Assembly (NCBI GenBank): GCA_017934545.1
Contig: JAGBJI010000001.1
Span: 1 to 64,000, forward strand
Source: Bacteroidales bacterium
Lineage (GTDB): Bacteria > Bacteroidota > Bacteroidia > Bacteroidales > P3
DNA length: 64,000 nt
Direction: 5' to 3'
A model generated the notes under the pieces. The model saw nothing but the letters and a program-made list of their open reading frames with translations, did not search any database and was not told where the DNA came from. Each line of letters starts with the position of its first letter. Position 1 is the stretch's first letter. Positions 9,033 through 18,686 of the stretch are shown here, one piece after another. A program made the translations under genes and the position numbers.

Positions 9033-11378
9033 TTATTTAGATATAGCACCGATATCCATACTGTTTGTCTTCTCCCATCCTTGTACTATATTTTTGTTGC
9101 CGTATCCGGTAACTATAAGATTGTCTTTGCCCATGCCGTTTTTAACCAAAAAGTCAAAAATTTGCTTGGCTTGTTTTTGCGAAACCTCTTCGGCGGAAAG
9201 TTTGTCGCGTGCTTGCAGGCAATGAACCCCTACGGTAAGTATGCAGGGCTGCGAAGCAAATTTGCGGGCAAGCATTTCCAAGTTCTTTTTTCCCGAAGGT
9301 GTAAGGTTTGAATTGTTGTCAAACGGCGATTCAACGGTAACAAGTTCCTGTTTGTTGACCATATTGTCAATGAAATATACCTTTACGACCGAATCGTTAA
9401 GCGGTGAAAACGCTCCTTGCAGTGAACAATTGACCATAAACTCTTTCTGCGGACGGATAAAACAAAAATATCCGCTTTTAGATTCGGTCTTTACCGTGTT
9501 GACAAGCGTTGCGGTCTTTTTGTCCCATATATTTATTTGTGCAGATGCACCGTCTTTGCCGTTCTTTTGTTTTATGTATCCGCTTAAGACTGAAAACTGC
9601 GTATTGCCTTCAAGATAAATATTGTTTTGTTCGTCAAAGGTTTCGTCCTGTGATACAACTACGGCGTTGGGCAGCACATTGATAATGTAATCATCGTCTT
9701 TGGTGTTGAAATCTTCGCTCAACAATACGGGTTCGCTCCATATGTCCCACGACGAAGTGTCCTTGCGGAACGATACATATATATCTTTGCCTCCGAAGTT
9801 CAGACTGCGGTTTGAAGAAAACCAAAGCGTAGTGCCGTCGGGCGAAAGTACGGGACGGCATTCGTCGTAACGTGAGTTCAAAGGCATGGGCAGAACCGAC
9901 GGTTTGCTCCATTTGCCGTTTTCTTTTATACATACGTATATGTCCCTTGACAACGAGCCGTTGTAATATCCGTATCCGTCGGTGTCGGCTTTGGAATAAA
10001 GAGCCGCAGTTTGCTCTTGGTTGACAAACAAATCGTCAGGTACGGAAGTTTCTCCCTCGGGTATGAATTCGGTTTTTGTTCTTAACAGTTTGGGGTCTGC
10101 ATCGGAAAGCACAAAGTCGTATTCGCTTTGTCTTGCGTTGCAAAACTGAATGTATTCCGTGTCATCGTCCAAGCCGAAGTTCAGGGATTTGTTTTTCGGC
10201 ATCTGATTGTTCAACTCTTCAAACGATGCAAAAACTTCCGCACATGCGTGTGCGTTGAGGTTTTTGAACAATGTCTTGTGTTTTTTGTAGTCTTCAAGGG
10301 TGAGTTTTTGTTTGTTTTTCAATGTCAAAAGCGTTTCGGCATTGCTTTTGGCATGCTTTACAAACTCTGTTTCCGCAAGAAAAGGGAATTCCGTTGTCAA
10401 TGCGTCAATGCTGATAGTTTCCCAATCCGACACATAGGCTTTTGCAAACTCTTCCAACCGCAAAGAATCATCGGTCAAAAGAAAATATTTTTTCATTGCA
10501 ATCAGTGAATAATGTTCCAAGGCCTTAACGGCCAATCTGTCAAGCACGTCTTTGTAGTTTTTGTCCGACGGTGAGTTGTTGTCCAAATAGTAAAGCATGT
10601 CGGTAATTGAGCCTTGGGTTACGTATTGTTCGTAACGGGCTTTTTCCATGTTGATACGTGCCATTTTGGAATAGTTTCCGTTGGGAAATTCCTGCAAATA
10701 TTTGTTGTACGATTCGGCGGTGTTTTCTTTCAATGCTTGGTTGAACGAAAGTTTGTCAATTTCTTCCGTCGCTTTTTTGCGGTATGCTTCCGATTGGGTC
10801 TGCGAAGCGAATAAACGCAATGAGTCCGTATAAGAATGGCGTACGTAATGGCGGATAAGATTTTCATTTATCCATTGCGTAGCTTCATCGGCCTGAACGG
10901 CATCAGGGTATTTGCTTACAAAATCTTGGTAGGCATAAATGTTCTGCGATTGCTTTACTTGGTCGTAAGCCAACTGATTGCGTATTCTTTCCGCCTCTTT
11001 GACAAGTGCGGAGTGTTGTTTGGCTAGTTCAATATACTTGTCAAACCTTGCTACATCCTTGCTTCTGTATATTTGGGGCAGAAGTTCACGGGCAAAATCG
11101 CCGTCATCAATTTTCTTTTTTGACTCTGCGTTGTATTTAATCAAATAATCAAAGGCAACCAAAGAGTCCCTGTCTTCGTTTTGGGGGTGTGTATAGTAGC
11201 GGTATAACAGGTAATATCTGTCAACATTGGAGGTATCTTCGGCATAAACGCTCCGTATAAGTTCATATGCTTTGGTTACCTCGCCCTTATCCATCAACTT
11301 GGCAATATCATTCACTTGGGCATTGGCCAAAAACGGTATTATCATCAATACCAATAAACTCCGAATCGCTCTTTTCAT
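9033..11378 (-). CDS. PD40 beta-propeller / OmpA-domain envelope protein
   Basis: A 781-residue exported protein. A signal peptide ends at ANA with Gln next. Residues 20-400 are helical, TPR-like. A WD40-like PD40 region follows (motifs SPDGTTLWFSSNR and GGKDIYVS, about 490-560), then a carboxypeptidase-regulatory-like strand region (about 595-650), and a C-terminal OmpA-like peptidoglycan-binding domain. That order resembles PorE of the T9SS, but PorE is a lipoprotein and no lipobox is visible here, so the identity is open. It is the last gene of a leftward unit: its ATG directly abuts the stop codon of the 892-aa gene. The role is probably in linking an outer-membrane machine to peptidoglycan. 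Confidence 0.75.
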   Translation of the reverse strand: MKRAIRSLLVLMIIPFLANAQVNDIAKLMDKGEVTKAYELIRSVYAEDTSNVDRYYLLYRYYTHPQNEDRDSLVAFDYLIKYNAESKKKIDDGDFARELLPQIYRSKDVARFDKYIELAKQHSALVKEAERIRNQLAYDQVKQSQNIYAYQDFVSKYPDAVQADEATQWINENLIRHYVRHSYTDSLRLFASQTQSEAYRKKATEEIDKLSFNQALKENTAESYNKYLQEFPNGNYSKMARINMEKARYEQYVTQGSITDMLYYLDNNSPSDKNYKDVLDRLAVKALEHYSLIAMKKYFLLTDDSLRLEEFAKAYVSDWETISIDALTTEFPFLAETEFVKHAKSNAETLLTLKNKQKLTLEDYKKHKTLFKNLNAHACAEVFASFEELNNQMPKNKSLNFGLDDDTEYIQFCNARQSEYDFVLSDADPKLLRTKTEFIPEGETSVPDDLFVNQEQTAALYSKADTDGYGYYNGSLSRDIYVCIKENGKWSKPSVLPMPLNSRYDECRPVLSPDGTTLWFSSNRSLNFGGKDIYVSFRKDTSSWDIWSEPVLLSEDFNTKDDDYIINVLPNAVVVSQDETFDEQNNIYLEGNTQFSVLSGYIKQKNGKDGASAQINIWDKKTATLVNTVKTESKSGYFCFIRPQKEFMVNCSLQGAFSPLNDSVVKVYFIDNMVNKQELVTVESPFDNNSNLTPSGKKNLEMLARKFASQPCILTVGVHCLQARDKLSAEEVSQKQAKQIFDFLVKNGMGKDNLIVTGYGNKNIVQGWEKTNSMDIGAISK

Positions 11379-14057
11379 CTATTTTATTTCACATTCTCTC
11401 ATTTTGCTCCATTGGCCGTTGATATACAAACTTATATTGTAAACACCTTTGTCCAATGAAAACGTATATACTTGGTTTGAAGGAACATCGTGTTCCGCTG
11501 CAATTGTATTGTTCTTATATATTCTTATCTTTTCCGCATCGGAGGCTTCTTTGTTGAAGTACAAAATGCGGTTCTTGTCGCTCCAGAGAAAGATGTCGTA
11601 CGAATCTTTTCCCAATATATCTTTGTCAACCGATTTTAAAATATGTATACGGTATCTTTCGGTTGTCCCGCTGTTAAGATATGTTCTTACCGTTGCCCTG
11701 TCGCAGAAGTTAAAGAACTCTCCCGTCTGTTTGTCTTCTAAAAATATCATAACATAATCGGGCATTATGGTCACATTGTTCAGTCCTATCTCCACTTCCG
11801 ACGGGTTGCCGATATAAAGGCCTACATCGTACACGGCAGGATAATCAGGAAAAACGTTTACCGACAGTTCTTCGCCTTCGCAGACAAGATAAATGTCGGG
11901 CATGTCGGGATTGTTGCCGAACATTTTGTGACAGTCGTATTCGTCAAATCCGTATTCGCTCCTTTCATCCATACCCAAAAGGGCGTATTGCCAACTTTTG
12001 TCTTTTGAAACCGACAGGTTAAGGTAGTTGGCATTCATTTTACCGCTGTGTTTTTCGTCAGGGATATATTGATGCGTACGTTTGAAAGTTATTTCCGTAG
12101 GTTCGGGCAACGCTTCTACGAAAAAACTCTCCAGCGAAGGTATGGTTACTTCCTGTTTGGAGTCAATTATCAGCGGATTGTAGACCTTTGTCTGTCTGTC
12201 AAACAACATTATGGTATTGCCTTGTATCTTTCCGTCAATGTCTTCAAACAATTTCTTGCTTGAAAGCGGAGCCGTGTACGGATTACCCACCAAATTCCAA
12301 CGGTCTTCTTCGGAAGAAACCAATGCAATGTTTATTGCACTGTTGCAAAGCAACCCTTCGTATTTGACATCCATAGCTCCGTGGGTGTAGACTGCGTATC
12401 CCTTGCCGGGGATAAGCATATACTCGGGGTCGGTTATATAATCGCTCCAATAATCGTCCATTTTACTCTTGATGCCTGTATTGTATTGCATGAACCAAGT
12501 GTCGTTGTCCGAAGACAGATTCTTCATTGAAAAGATTGCGGCACGTGCTTGGTTGACGGGAGAGGAGATATAGTTCCATCTTCCGGGCAATAAATATTGG
12601 TGAACGGAGAACCAAGAGTTTTTATTGTAGTATATGTCGGACGAAACATAGAATATTTTTCCTGTGTTTATACTTACGTTTGAACTGTCATCCAATATTA
12701 ACATCTTGCAGTCCGCATCCGTGTCCACCTTTGCACGCACTCCTTTGCCTATAACCACAAAATCGTTTGCTTTTGGCGAGCCTGACGGCAACCAATTGTC
12801 ATCCTGCGACCACAAGCCCGACTTTACCATCGTTTTAACCTTAGGTGAGCCGAAGTAATACTCATCAAAAATTATTTCATTGCCTGCCGACAGATGTATT
12901 TCCAAGTTTGTGGCTGACGGAGGGGTGGTAAGCGTAAGGCAATAGTTAATTGATTTTGCCGTATCGCATTGTTGCGAAAGCAAAGTGCGGTCGCGGTACC
13001 ATTTATAGTATATATAAATATTTTGTAACTTGTCTTTGTTTTGCGTAAATCTGTATTGATAATCCATATTTGAGAAAACAGGGATATTATATACTGAATT
13101 GTCGCTTACGGCAATTGTTCCGGGCAAAAGATTTACGTCGTACGCCACTTGTTTGGCACAAAATCCTTCAATCGGAATCTCTATCCGTTGCATTAACTTG
13201 TCAGTACTGATTATAAGTTCGGCTCTGTGTTTGCCCTCTTTCTTCGGATTGTAGATGATGTTTACTGTTTTCTGCAGATTTTGTTTTGCAGGTATTGATG
13301 TTTGTGACAGAGAAAACGCCGACGCACCGTCACCTTCTATTTTTAAAGAGATACTGTCGCGGATGTTTTCTCCGCTTATGACGATACGTTTGTCGGAAGG
13401 ATAGACGTAATGCAGCGGAATTTTGTCAAAAATCAGACTGTTTACTTCGTTTTTTTCATCATCGCCGTTCATATATACGCTGATTTTGGCAGGTAAACCG
13501 AAGTATTTGTCATAGTCAGAACTGATTTCAATGTTTTTGAACATTATTTCGGGGTAACCAGATTTGTTTGCCGAGTACGCATCTATCAACCAACAAAGTT
13601 GGATACAGGATTTGTTGTTGCAACTTGCGTCCAAGATGATGTCGTCAAACGTTCTGCTGATGCGTTTGGACTGCGTAACGAATTCAACATTGCGTCCGCG
13701 TTTGTCCGTTACGTTTTTCCATTCGTCCGAACTGTTTAAACGGTATTGCAAACGCACAAACCATTTGTTTTTTGAAGATTTTAAAGTGTTGTTAGTCCAA
13801 GATACGCTGATGTTTTCTTGGTTAAGGGTGTTTAAATTGATGATTAAACGGCCTGAATGTCCGTCTTTACCGTTTTTTTGCATGTATATACTGCCCGAAG
13901 TGTCGGAATAAGCATCGGTATTGAGTGAACGTATGATAAGAGGTGTCTGCAAATCGTAAACGTTTGCCGTTTGTGCTGCGGCTTTTGTGCCGAAATATTG
14001 CGGTAAAGCGGCAAACAGAAGCAATATATATATAATGTATCGTTTTAATAGTTCCAT
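11379..14057 (-). CDS. large exported protein of unknown function (892 aa)
   Basis: A signal peptide ends at KAAA with Gln next. The rest is nearly all beta strand, with several Ig-like or jelly-roll-like stretches; the segment WNLVGNPYTAPLS (about 595) resembles repeats found in T9SS cargo proteins. However, the C-terminus (GVYNISLYINGQWSKMRE) is not a clear T9SS sorting domain. Its 5' end overlaps the LysM gene by 13 bases, and its 3' end touches the PD40-OmpA gene, so all three should be co-translated. Working with the OmpA-domain neighbour at the cell surface is a reasonable guess. I do not recognise the family. Confidence 0.7.
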   Translation of the reverse strand: MELLKRYIIYILLLFAALPQYFGTKAAAQTANVYDLQTPLIIRSLNTDAYSDTSGSIYMQKNGKDGHSGRLIINLNTLNQENISVSWTNNTLKSSKNKWFVRLQYRLNSSDEWKNVTDKRGRNVEFVTQSKRISRTFDDIILDASCNNKSCIQLCWLIDAYSANKSGYPEIMFKNIEISSDYDKYFGLPAKISVYMNGDDEKNEVNSLIFDKIPLHYVYPSDKRIVISGENIRDSISLKIEGDGASAFSLSQTSIPAKQNLQKTVNIIYNPKKEGKHRAELIISTDKLMQRIEIPIEGFCAKQVAYDVNLLPGTIAVSDNSVYNIPVFSNMDYQYRFTQNKDKLQNIYIYYKWYRDRTLLSQQCDTAKSINYCLTLTTPPSATNLEIHLSAGNEIIFDEYYFGSPKVKTMVKSGLWSQDDNWLPSGSPKANDFVVIGKGVRAKVDTDADCKMLILDDSSNVSINTGKIFYVSSDIYYNKNSWFSVHQYLLPGRWNYISSPVNQARAAIFSMKNLSSDNDTWFMQYNTGIKSKMDDYWSDYITDPEYMLIPGKGYAVYTHGAMDVKYEGLLCNSAINIALVSSEEDRWNLVGNPYTAPLSSKKLFEDIDGKIQGNTIMLFDRQTKVYNPLIIDSKQEVTIPSLESFFVEALPEPTEITFKRTHQYIPDEKHSGKMNANYLNLSVSKDKSWQYALLGMDERSEYGFDEYDCHKMFGNNPDMPDIYLVCEGEELSVNVFPDYPAVYDVGLYIGNPSEVEIGLNNVTIMPDYVMIFLEDKQTGEFFNFCDRATVRTYLNSGTTERYRIHILKSVDKDILGKDSYDIFLWSDKNRILYFNKEASDAEKIRIYKNNTIAAEHDVPSNQVYTFSLDKGVYNISLYINGQWSKMRECEIK

Positions 14058-15517
14058 TCTGATTTTATCTTATAGTCTTCAATTTTGTAAATAGTGGTAT
14101 TGCGGTTCTGCCATCCGCATGAAGAATCTTTTCTGTAGAAACGGTAACGGTTTATCATGTGTTTACCGTCTTTCATTTCGGGGTTTTCGGTAAGCAATCC
14201 GCCTTTTTGTGCTGCCAAAGGTATAAAATAACTCATTATGTCGTAACCTATGGACGCATATATGCGGTCGGGGTCGGTTTTGAAGTTGTCGCGGTATTGT
14301 TTGACAAAGTTTGCAAAGTTGGGATTGGTATAATCGTTGTAATAACCCATTGCAAAATGGAAATTCAAGTCCTGCAATTTCTTGTAATCATTGCTCGTAA
14401 ATTCCATCCATGAGTAATCGGCAAAAAGCGTTATGTTGCCTTGCGTTTGCAAAAGCGTGTTGATAAGCGATTGGGCATAGGCTTTGTTTTCTTTTTCGTT
14501 GGTTTTGTTTATAAGATTTACTACAAACGTGCTGCCTGTTTTGCTTATATAGTTTTTTATTTTGCCTGCACTCTTGCGGTAATTGAGTATTGTCCACTTG
14601 TCAGTTATTTTCGGAAGCATTTCTTTCCAATAGTTAACCACCTGCATAGGCACTGTCTTGTCATCGAATATGACTAAAATATGCGATGATGATTGTTTTT
14701 GTTCAATATATTTGATTAGCGAAGACGACAGAGCCATTGCATCGGGTTGGATTTTGAAAACATATTTGTTGGATAAGATGTCGTCGTTTTGACTCATAGG
14801 ATTGATTAAAGGAATTGCGTTTTGCCCGGAGAACTTGCTGATAAGATTGAAACTGTTTTTAAATACCAGCGGAACAATCATATCCATTTCTTTCATCTGA
14901 GGATATTGCAGGGCTTTGTTTACTTTGTTCGTGTCATCTTCTCCCGAATCGAATACATACAACGATACATTGTAACCTTGTTTTTCCAAGTTATCCAAAG
15001 CTATTCTCGCTCCTTCGTAAAAACCGATGTAAGAAAAACATTTGTATTTTCCCGCTCTGCGTTCGTCAATGTTGTATTGGTTGAAAGCCAACTCGTCTAT
15101 GTTTTCGTAAAACAGCGGCAAAAGCATTGCAACTTTCAACCTGCGGTTTTTGTTCAGCGTCGCATCGGTTTTGGACTTGTTTTTGTTTTTTGCAGGAAAC
15201 AACGCATCGGTATTAATCTCCTCACTGACAATTTGCTTTTTGTTTTTGCCTTCAAACAATGAAGAATTTCTGACCGTCAACGGTATTTTAATTGATTGTC
15301 CTGTCTTTATATTGCTTTTGTCAAGGCCTTTGTTTGCTTCCAAAACATCGTCCACTGACAGAAAATAACTTTTGGCTATGGAATAAAGCGTTTGACCTTG
15401 TTGTACAACGTGTATTCCGTAACTTTCCGAGGCGTTTTGTGCGTGCAAACACCCGCCTGCGTACAGTGAAAACAGTACACACAAGATTAAAATCAGACAA
15501 TGCTTTAATTTTTCCAT
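14045..15517 (-). CDS. LysM domain plus periplasmic-binding-protein-like domain
   Basis: 490 residues. A signal peptide ends at LHA with Gln next. One LysM peptidoglycan-binding repeat follows (about 34-80: VVQQGQTLYSIAKSYF ... TGQSIKIP). The main body (about 125-470) has the fold pattern of type 1 periplasmic-binding proteins (LKVAMLLPLF, then a two-lobe pattern with GYYNDYTNP and RIYASIGYDIMSYF). No transporter genes are adjacent, so it more likely senses or scaffolds at the cell wall than feeds an ABC permease. It lies 19 bp downstream of guaA and overlaps the next gene. Confidence 0.8.
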   Translation of the reverse strand: MEKLKHCLILILCVLFSLYAGGCLHAQNASESYGIHVVQQGQTLYSIAKSYFLSVDDVLEANKGLDKSNIKTGQSIKIPLTVRNSSLFEGKNKKQIVSEEINTDALFPAKNKNKSKTDATLNKNRRLKVAMLLPLFYENIDELAFNQYNIDERRAGKYKCFSYIGFYEGARIALDNLEKQGYNVSLYVFDSGEDDTNKVNKALQYPQMKEMDMIVPLVFKNSFNLISKFSGQNAIPLINPMSQNDDILSNKYVFKIQPDAMALSSSLIKYIEQKQSSSHILVIFDDKTVPMQVVNYWKEMLPKITDKWTILNYRKSAGKIKNYISKTGSTFVVNLINKTNEKENKAYAQSLINTLLQTQGNITLFADYSWMEFTSNDYKKLQDLNFHFAMGYYNDYTNPNFANFVKQYRDNFKTDPDRIYASIGYDIMSYFIPLAAQKGGLLTENPEMKDGKHMINRYRFYRKDSSCGWQNRNTTIYKIEDYKIKSEWNY

Positions 15518-15536
15518 ACCTTTGACAGTTGAAATA

Positions 15537-17063
15537 TTATTCCCACTCTATTGTTGCGGGAGGTTTTGAAGATATGTCGTAACAAACACGGTTCACGCCT
15601 TTGACTTGGTTGATGATTTTGTTTGATACATCGGCCAAGAATTCATAAGGCAGATGGCACCAATCGGCAGTCATTCCGTCAACGCTTTCAACCGCACGCA
15701 GTGCAACCACTCTTTCGTACGTACGTTCATCGCCCATAACTCCCACGCTCTGAACGGGCAGAAGTATTGCTCCTGCCTGCCATACTTTGTCATAGAGATT
15801 GCTTTGTTTCAAGGCGTTTATAAATATGCTGTCCACTTCCTGCAACACTGCAACCTTTTCCGGCGTCACTTCACCCAATATACGTATTGCCAAACCAGGA
15901 CCCGGGAACGGATGACGCTTCAAAAGCGAGTCTTTCAATCCCAATTCCCTGCCTACTTTACGCACTTCGTCTTTGAACAACAGCCTCAAAGGTTCAACCA
16001 ATTTGAGTTTCATGTAGTCAGGCAGACCTCCGACGTTGTGGTGTGACTTTATTGTCTGCGACGGACCTTTGACCGACGAAGACTCTATAACATCGGGGTA
16101 AATAGTTCCTTGTCCCAACCATTTGACATCATGCAATTTGCCCGCCTGTGCGTCAAATACGTCAATGAATGTTCTGCCTATTGCCTTACGTTTTTGTTCT
16201 GGGTCGGTAACTCCGGCCAATACTTTGTAAAAGTCCTGTTTGGCATCTGCCCCTATTACGTTCAATCCCATGTTTTGATAGGATTGCAAAACTTCGGTGA
16301 ACTCATTTTTACGCAACAATCCGTTGTCGACGAATATACATGTAAGGTTTTGTCCTATTGCACGGTGCAACAGCATGGCGGCAACCGAAGAGTCAACTCC
16401 GCCGCTTAACCCTAACACCACTTTGTCATCTTTCAACTGTTCTTTCAGACTTTGCACCGTAGATTTTACGAAGTTGGCAGGCGTCCAAGAGCCGTCGCAA
16501 CGGCAAATGTCCAAAACAAAATTGCGTAACAACTGACTTCCGAACTGACTGTGGTGAACTTCCGGGTGGAATTGTATGGCATAGGTTTCTTCGCCTTTGA
16601 TTTTGTAACCTGCGTTGGCCACGTTTTCTGTTGAACAAATCACCTGGCAGTTGTCAGGCATTTGCAATATGGTGTCGCCGTGCGACATCCACACCTGTGA
16701 GTTTAGTTCTACGCCTTTGAGCAATGCACACGTATTGTCAACATGCACCAATTTTGCACGGCCGTATTCCCTTATGACGCTTTTTTCCACTTTTCCGCCC
16801 ATAAGATGTATCATGTATTGGGCTCCGTAGCATATTCCCAAAACGGGAACTTTGCCTTTGAACTGCGACAAATCGGTATGCGGGGCTTCGCTGTCGGTCA
16901 CCGAATACGGACTGCCCGAAAGCACCACGCCTTTTATGTCCGGGGTTATCTCGGGTATTTTGTTGTAAGGATGTATTTCGCAATATACGTTTTGTTCCCT
17001 TATTTTGCGGGCAATCAATTGAGTATATTGGCTGCCGTGGTCTAAAATCAATATGGTCTGCAT
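15537..17063 (-). CDS. guaA: GMP synthase (glutamine-hydrolysing)
   Basis: 508 residues, full length. It converts XMP to GMP using glutamine and ATP, the last step of guanine nucleotide synthesis. The class I glutamine amidotransferase domain has its nucleophile Cys78 in GICYGAQ and His in QFHPEVHHS. The ATP-pyrophosphatase domain has the P-loop LSGGVDSS. The C-terminal dimerisation domain ends PPATIEWE. The start ATG is at 17061-17063. A minus-strand TAATTTTG is at 17107-17114. It heads the leftward unit that continues into the LysM gene. Confidence 0.98.
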   Translation of the reverse strand: MQTILILDHGSQYTQLIARKIREQNVYCEIHPYNKIPEITPDIKGVVLSGSPYSVTDSEAPHTDLSQFKGKVPVLGICYGAQYMIHLMGGKVEKSVIREYGRAKLVHVDNTCALLKGVELNSQVWMSHGDTILQMPDNCQVICSTENVANAGYKIKGEETYAIQFHPEVHHSQFGSQLLRNFVLDICRCDGSWTPANFVKSTVQSLKEQLKDDKVVLGLSGGVDSSVAAMLLHRAIGQNLTCIFVDNGLLRKNEFTEVLQSYQNMGLNVIGADAKQDFYKVLAGVTDPEQKRKAIGRTFIDVFDAQAGKLHDVKWLGQGTIYPDVIESSSVKGPSQTIKSHHNVGGLPDYMKLKLVEPLRLLFKDEVRKVGRELGLKDSLLKRHPFPGPGLAIRILGEVTPEKVAVLQEVDSIFINALKQSNLYDKVWQAGAILLPVQSVGVMGDERTYERVVALRAVESVDGMTADWCHLPYEFLADVSNKIINQVKGVNRVCYDISSKPPATIEWE

Positions 17064-17523
17064 GGTTGTTACGCTTCTTTATTATTAATACTACCAAAAT
17101 AAATTTCAAAATTACAACATTTTTTGCAATTGACGTAATATAAAATCATATTACTGCAAAATCCCTTTGTGAAAATGCAAATGCTTTTTGCTGTTTTGTT
17201 TTTGCCCCTTGCGAAAGTAATCTCAAAAAAACCACATTTTTTGACCCAAAAAATGTGGTTTTTTGCATGAAAAAATCTATTTTTTTTGAAATTAAATTCA
17301 GAAGGGGCAAAAATAAAATCACAAAAGGCACGGTTAAAACTGCAAAAAGCAAAAATTATACGTGTCTTTATAATTGCAGGGCAAATGTTTTATGGCGTAA
17401 AAGCCCGAAAAAATTTGTTTTACAGGCAAAAAAGTTAAAAATATTCTTCACCGTAAGATATTTTTTCCTATTTTTGCAAAACTTAACATTGGAAAGCATT
17501 TTCAAAAAGAGAATATAACAACT
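17064..17523. other. divergent spacer between guaA and the WecA-type gene
   Basis: 460 bp without a supported gene. It contains array 3 (17183-17350) and, on the minus strand, a possible guaA -7 box (17107-17114). On the + side, TATTTTTG at 17466-17473 is a candidate -7 box for the following gene. Confidence 0.6.
17183..17350. repeat. 22-bp periodic intergenic array 3 (3 units, GCCC-type arms)
   Basis: Cores CCACAT (17232-17237), ATGTGG (17253-17258) and ATCTAT (17275-17280) are 21 and 22 bp apart, each between A and T runs. Units 1 and 2 are inverted copies and could pair. Inner arms TTTTTGCCCCTTGCGAAAG and GAAGGGGCAAAAA are inverted repeats; outer arms GCTTTTTGC and GCAAAAAGC extend the symmetry. 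The element lies between divergent genes. Confidence 0.87.
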
Positions 17524-18681
17524 ATGAGTATAGGATTCAGTGTCATTACTTTTTTATTGGGATTGGGCATTTGTTTGGTTTTGATGCCTCCGTTCATAAA
17601 ACTTATGGTCAAATACAAGGTTTTGGATAAGGCGGGCGGCAGAAAAATACACACGGGCTACACCGCACACATGGGCGGAATAATTATATTTCTGTCCTTT
17701 GCGTTGAGTGTCGTGGCAATGAGTTTTACTTATGTTGAACAAACGAATATTACCCGTATGATATTTATGGGTATAATCCTTGCTTTTATGCTTTTCTTGG
17801 GTGCAAGGGACGACATGCACAACTTAAGTCCGTGGAGCAAACTGTTTTTTGAGATTTTGGTCGGCATATTCATGTCGTATATCGGAGTGAGAATAGAAAA
17901 TCTGAACGGTTTTTTGGGTATATACCAAGTGCCGATGATACTCAGTTACGGATTTACCGTATGTTTTTTCATCGTAGTGGTCAATGCTTACAATTTGATT
18001 GACGGTATAGACGGACAGGCTGGCATGCAAGCGGTCAACGTCTTCTTTTTCTGTTTTTTGTTCTATCTTTTGATGGTGGGACAAGGCGTTATAAACCACA
18101 ATATTGCCACTCCGACCTTTATGTATGTATGTTCCTTGGCAATACTCGGCTCGCTTGCAGGATTTTTGCGTTTCAATTGGCAGAAAGCATCTATATTTAT
18201 GGGCGATACAGGCAGTTTGTTCTTGGGTACATTGATAACCATATTTATTATAGTGAGCAGCCGCTACGCCTTTTTGGGCAACCAATACGATTTGGTTCAC
18301 AATTCTTCGGCACATACTCTGTTCGGGTTGAGGCTGAAAGCGACTTTGTCGCCGTTTTTGTTCTTATTCTATCTGCCTCTTGCCGATACACTGCGGGTAT
18401 TTATCAACCGTGCCAGACGGCACAAGAGTCCGTTCTCGGCGGATAAGACCCACATCCATCATATGTTCATCCGCTTGGGATATTCCCACCAAAGATGTAC
18501 GCTGACAACATTCTTTATATCGTTTTTTATCTCAATTGCAGGTTTTATTCTTGCATTTTTGTTCAACGACAACGTATGTATACCTATTATAATAGTGTCT
18601 TGGTTTGCTTACGTTATGCTTTTGCATAGGTTTGTTGTCAAAAAACTCAGGGGGGGGGGAAATATAAACACTAACCTTTAG
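17524..18681 (+). CDS. WecA/TagO-type undecaprenyl-phosphate sugar-1-phosphate transferase
   Basis: 385 residues with about 10-11 membrane helices. It joins a UDP-sugar (usually GlcNAc) phosphate to undecaprenyl phosphate, starting O-antigen or another surface polymer. Family motifs are in order: GGRKIHTG, GARDDMHN, NAYNLIDGIDG (Mg2+ site), FMGDTGSLFLG and a late HIHH in DKTHIHHMF that marks the WecA rather than MraY group. A run of ten G at 18650-18659 encodes the last residues, so slippage would swap the short tail. ftsE starts 5 bp after the stop codon. The WaaL and lpx genes elsewhere in the window fit the same pathway. Confidence 0.9.
   Translation: MSIGFSVITFLLGLGICLVLMPPFIKLMVKYKVLDKAGGRKIHTGYTAHMGGIIIFLSFALSVVAMSFTYVEQTNITRMIFMGIILAFMLFLGARDDMHNLSPWSKLFFEILVGIFMSYIGVRIENLNGFLGIYQVPMILSYGFTVCFFIVVVNAYNLIDGIDGQAGMQAVNVFFFCFLFYLLMVGQGVINHNIATPTFMYVCSLAILGSLAGFLRFNWQKASIFMGDTGSLFLGTLITIFIIVSSRYAFLGNQYDLVHNSSAHTLFGLRLKATLSPFLFLFYLPLADTLRVFINRARRHKSPFSADKTHIHHMFIRLGYSHQRCTLTTFFISFFISIAGFILAFLFNDNVCIPIIIVSWFAYVMLLHRFVVKKLRGGGNINTNL
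18650..18659 (+). repeat. G10 tract at the 3' end of the WecA-type gene
   Basis: Ten consecutive G lie inside codons for the last residues (RGGG then NINTNL). Loss of one G ends the protein after RGGEI; gain of one ends it after GGGKYKH. Only the tail and the distance between stop codon and ftsE start change. Confidence 0.9.
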
Positions 18682-18686
18682 AATTT

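Noticed and set aside
17146-17518. Open frames crossing array 3 on both strands
   Set aside because: They are made of Lys- and Phe-rich translation of A and T runs and have no start signal or recognisable domain.
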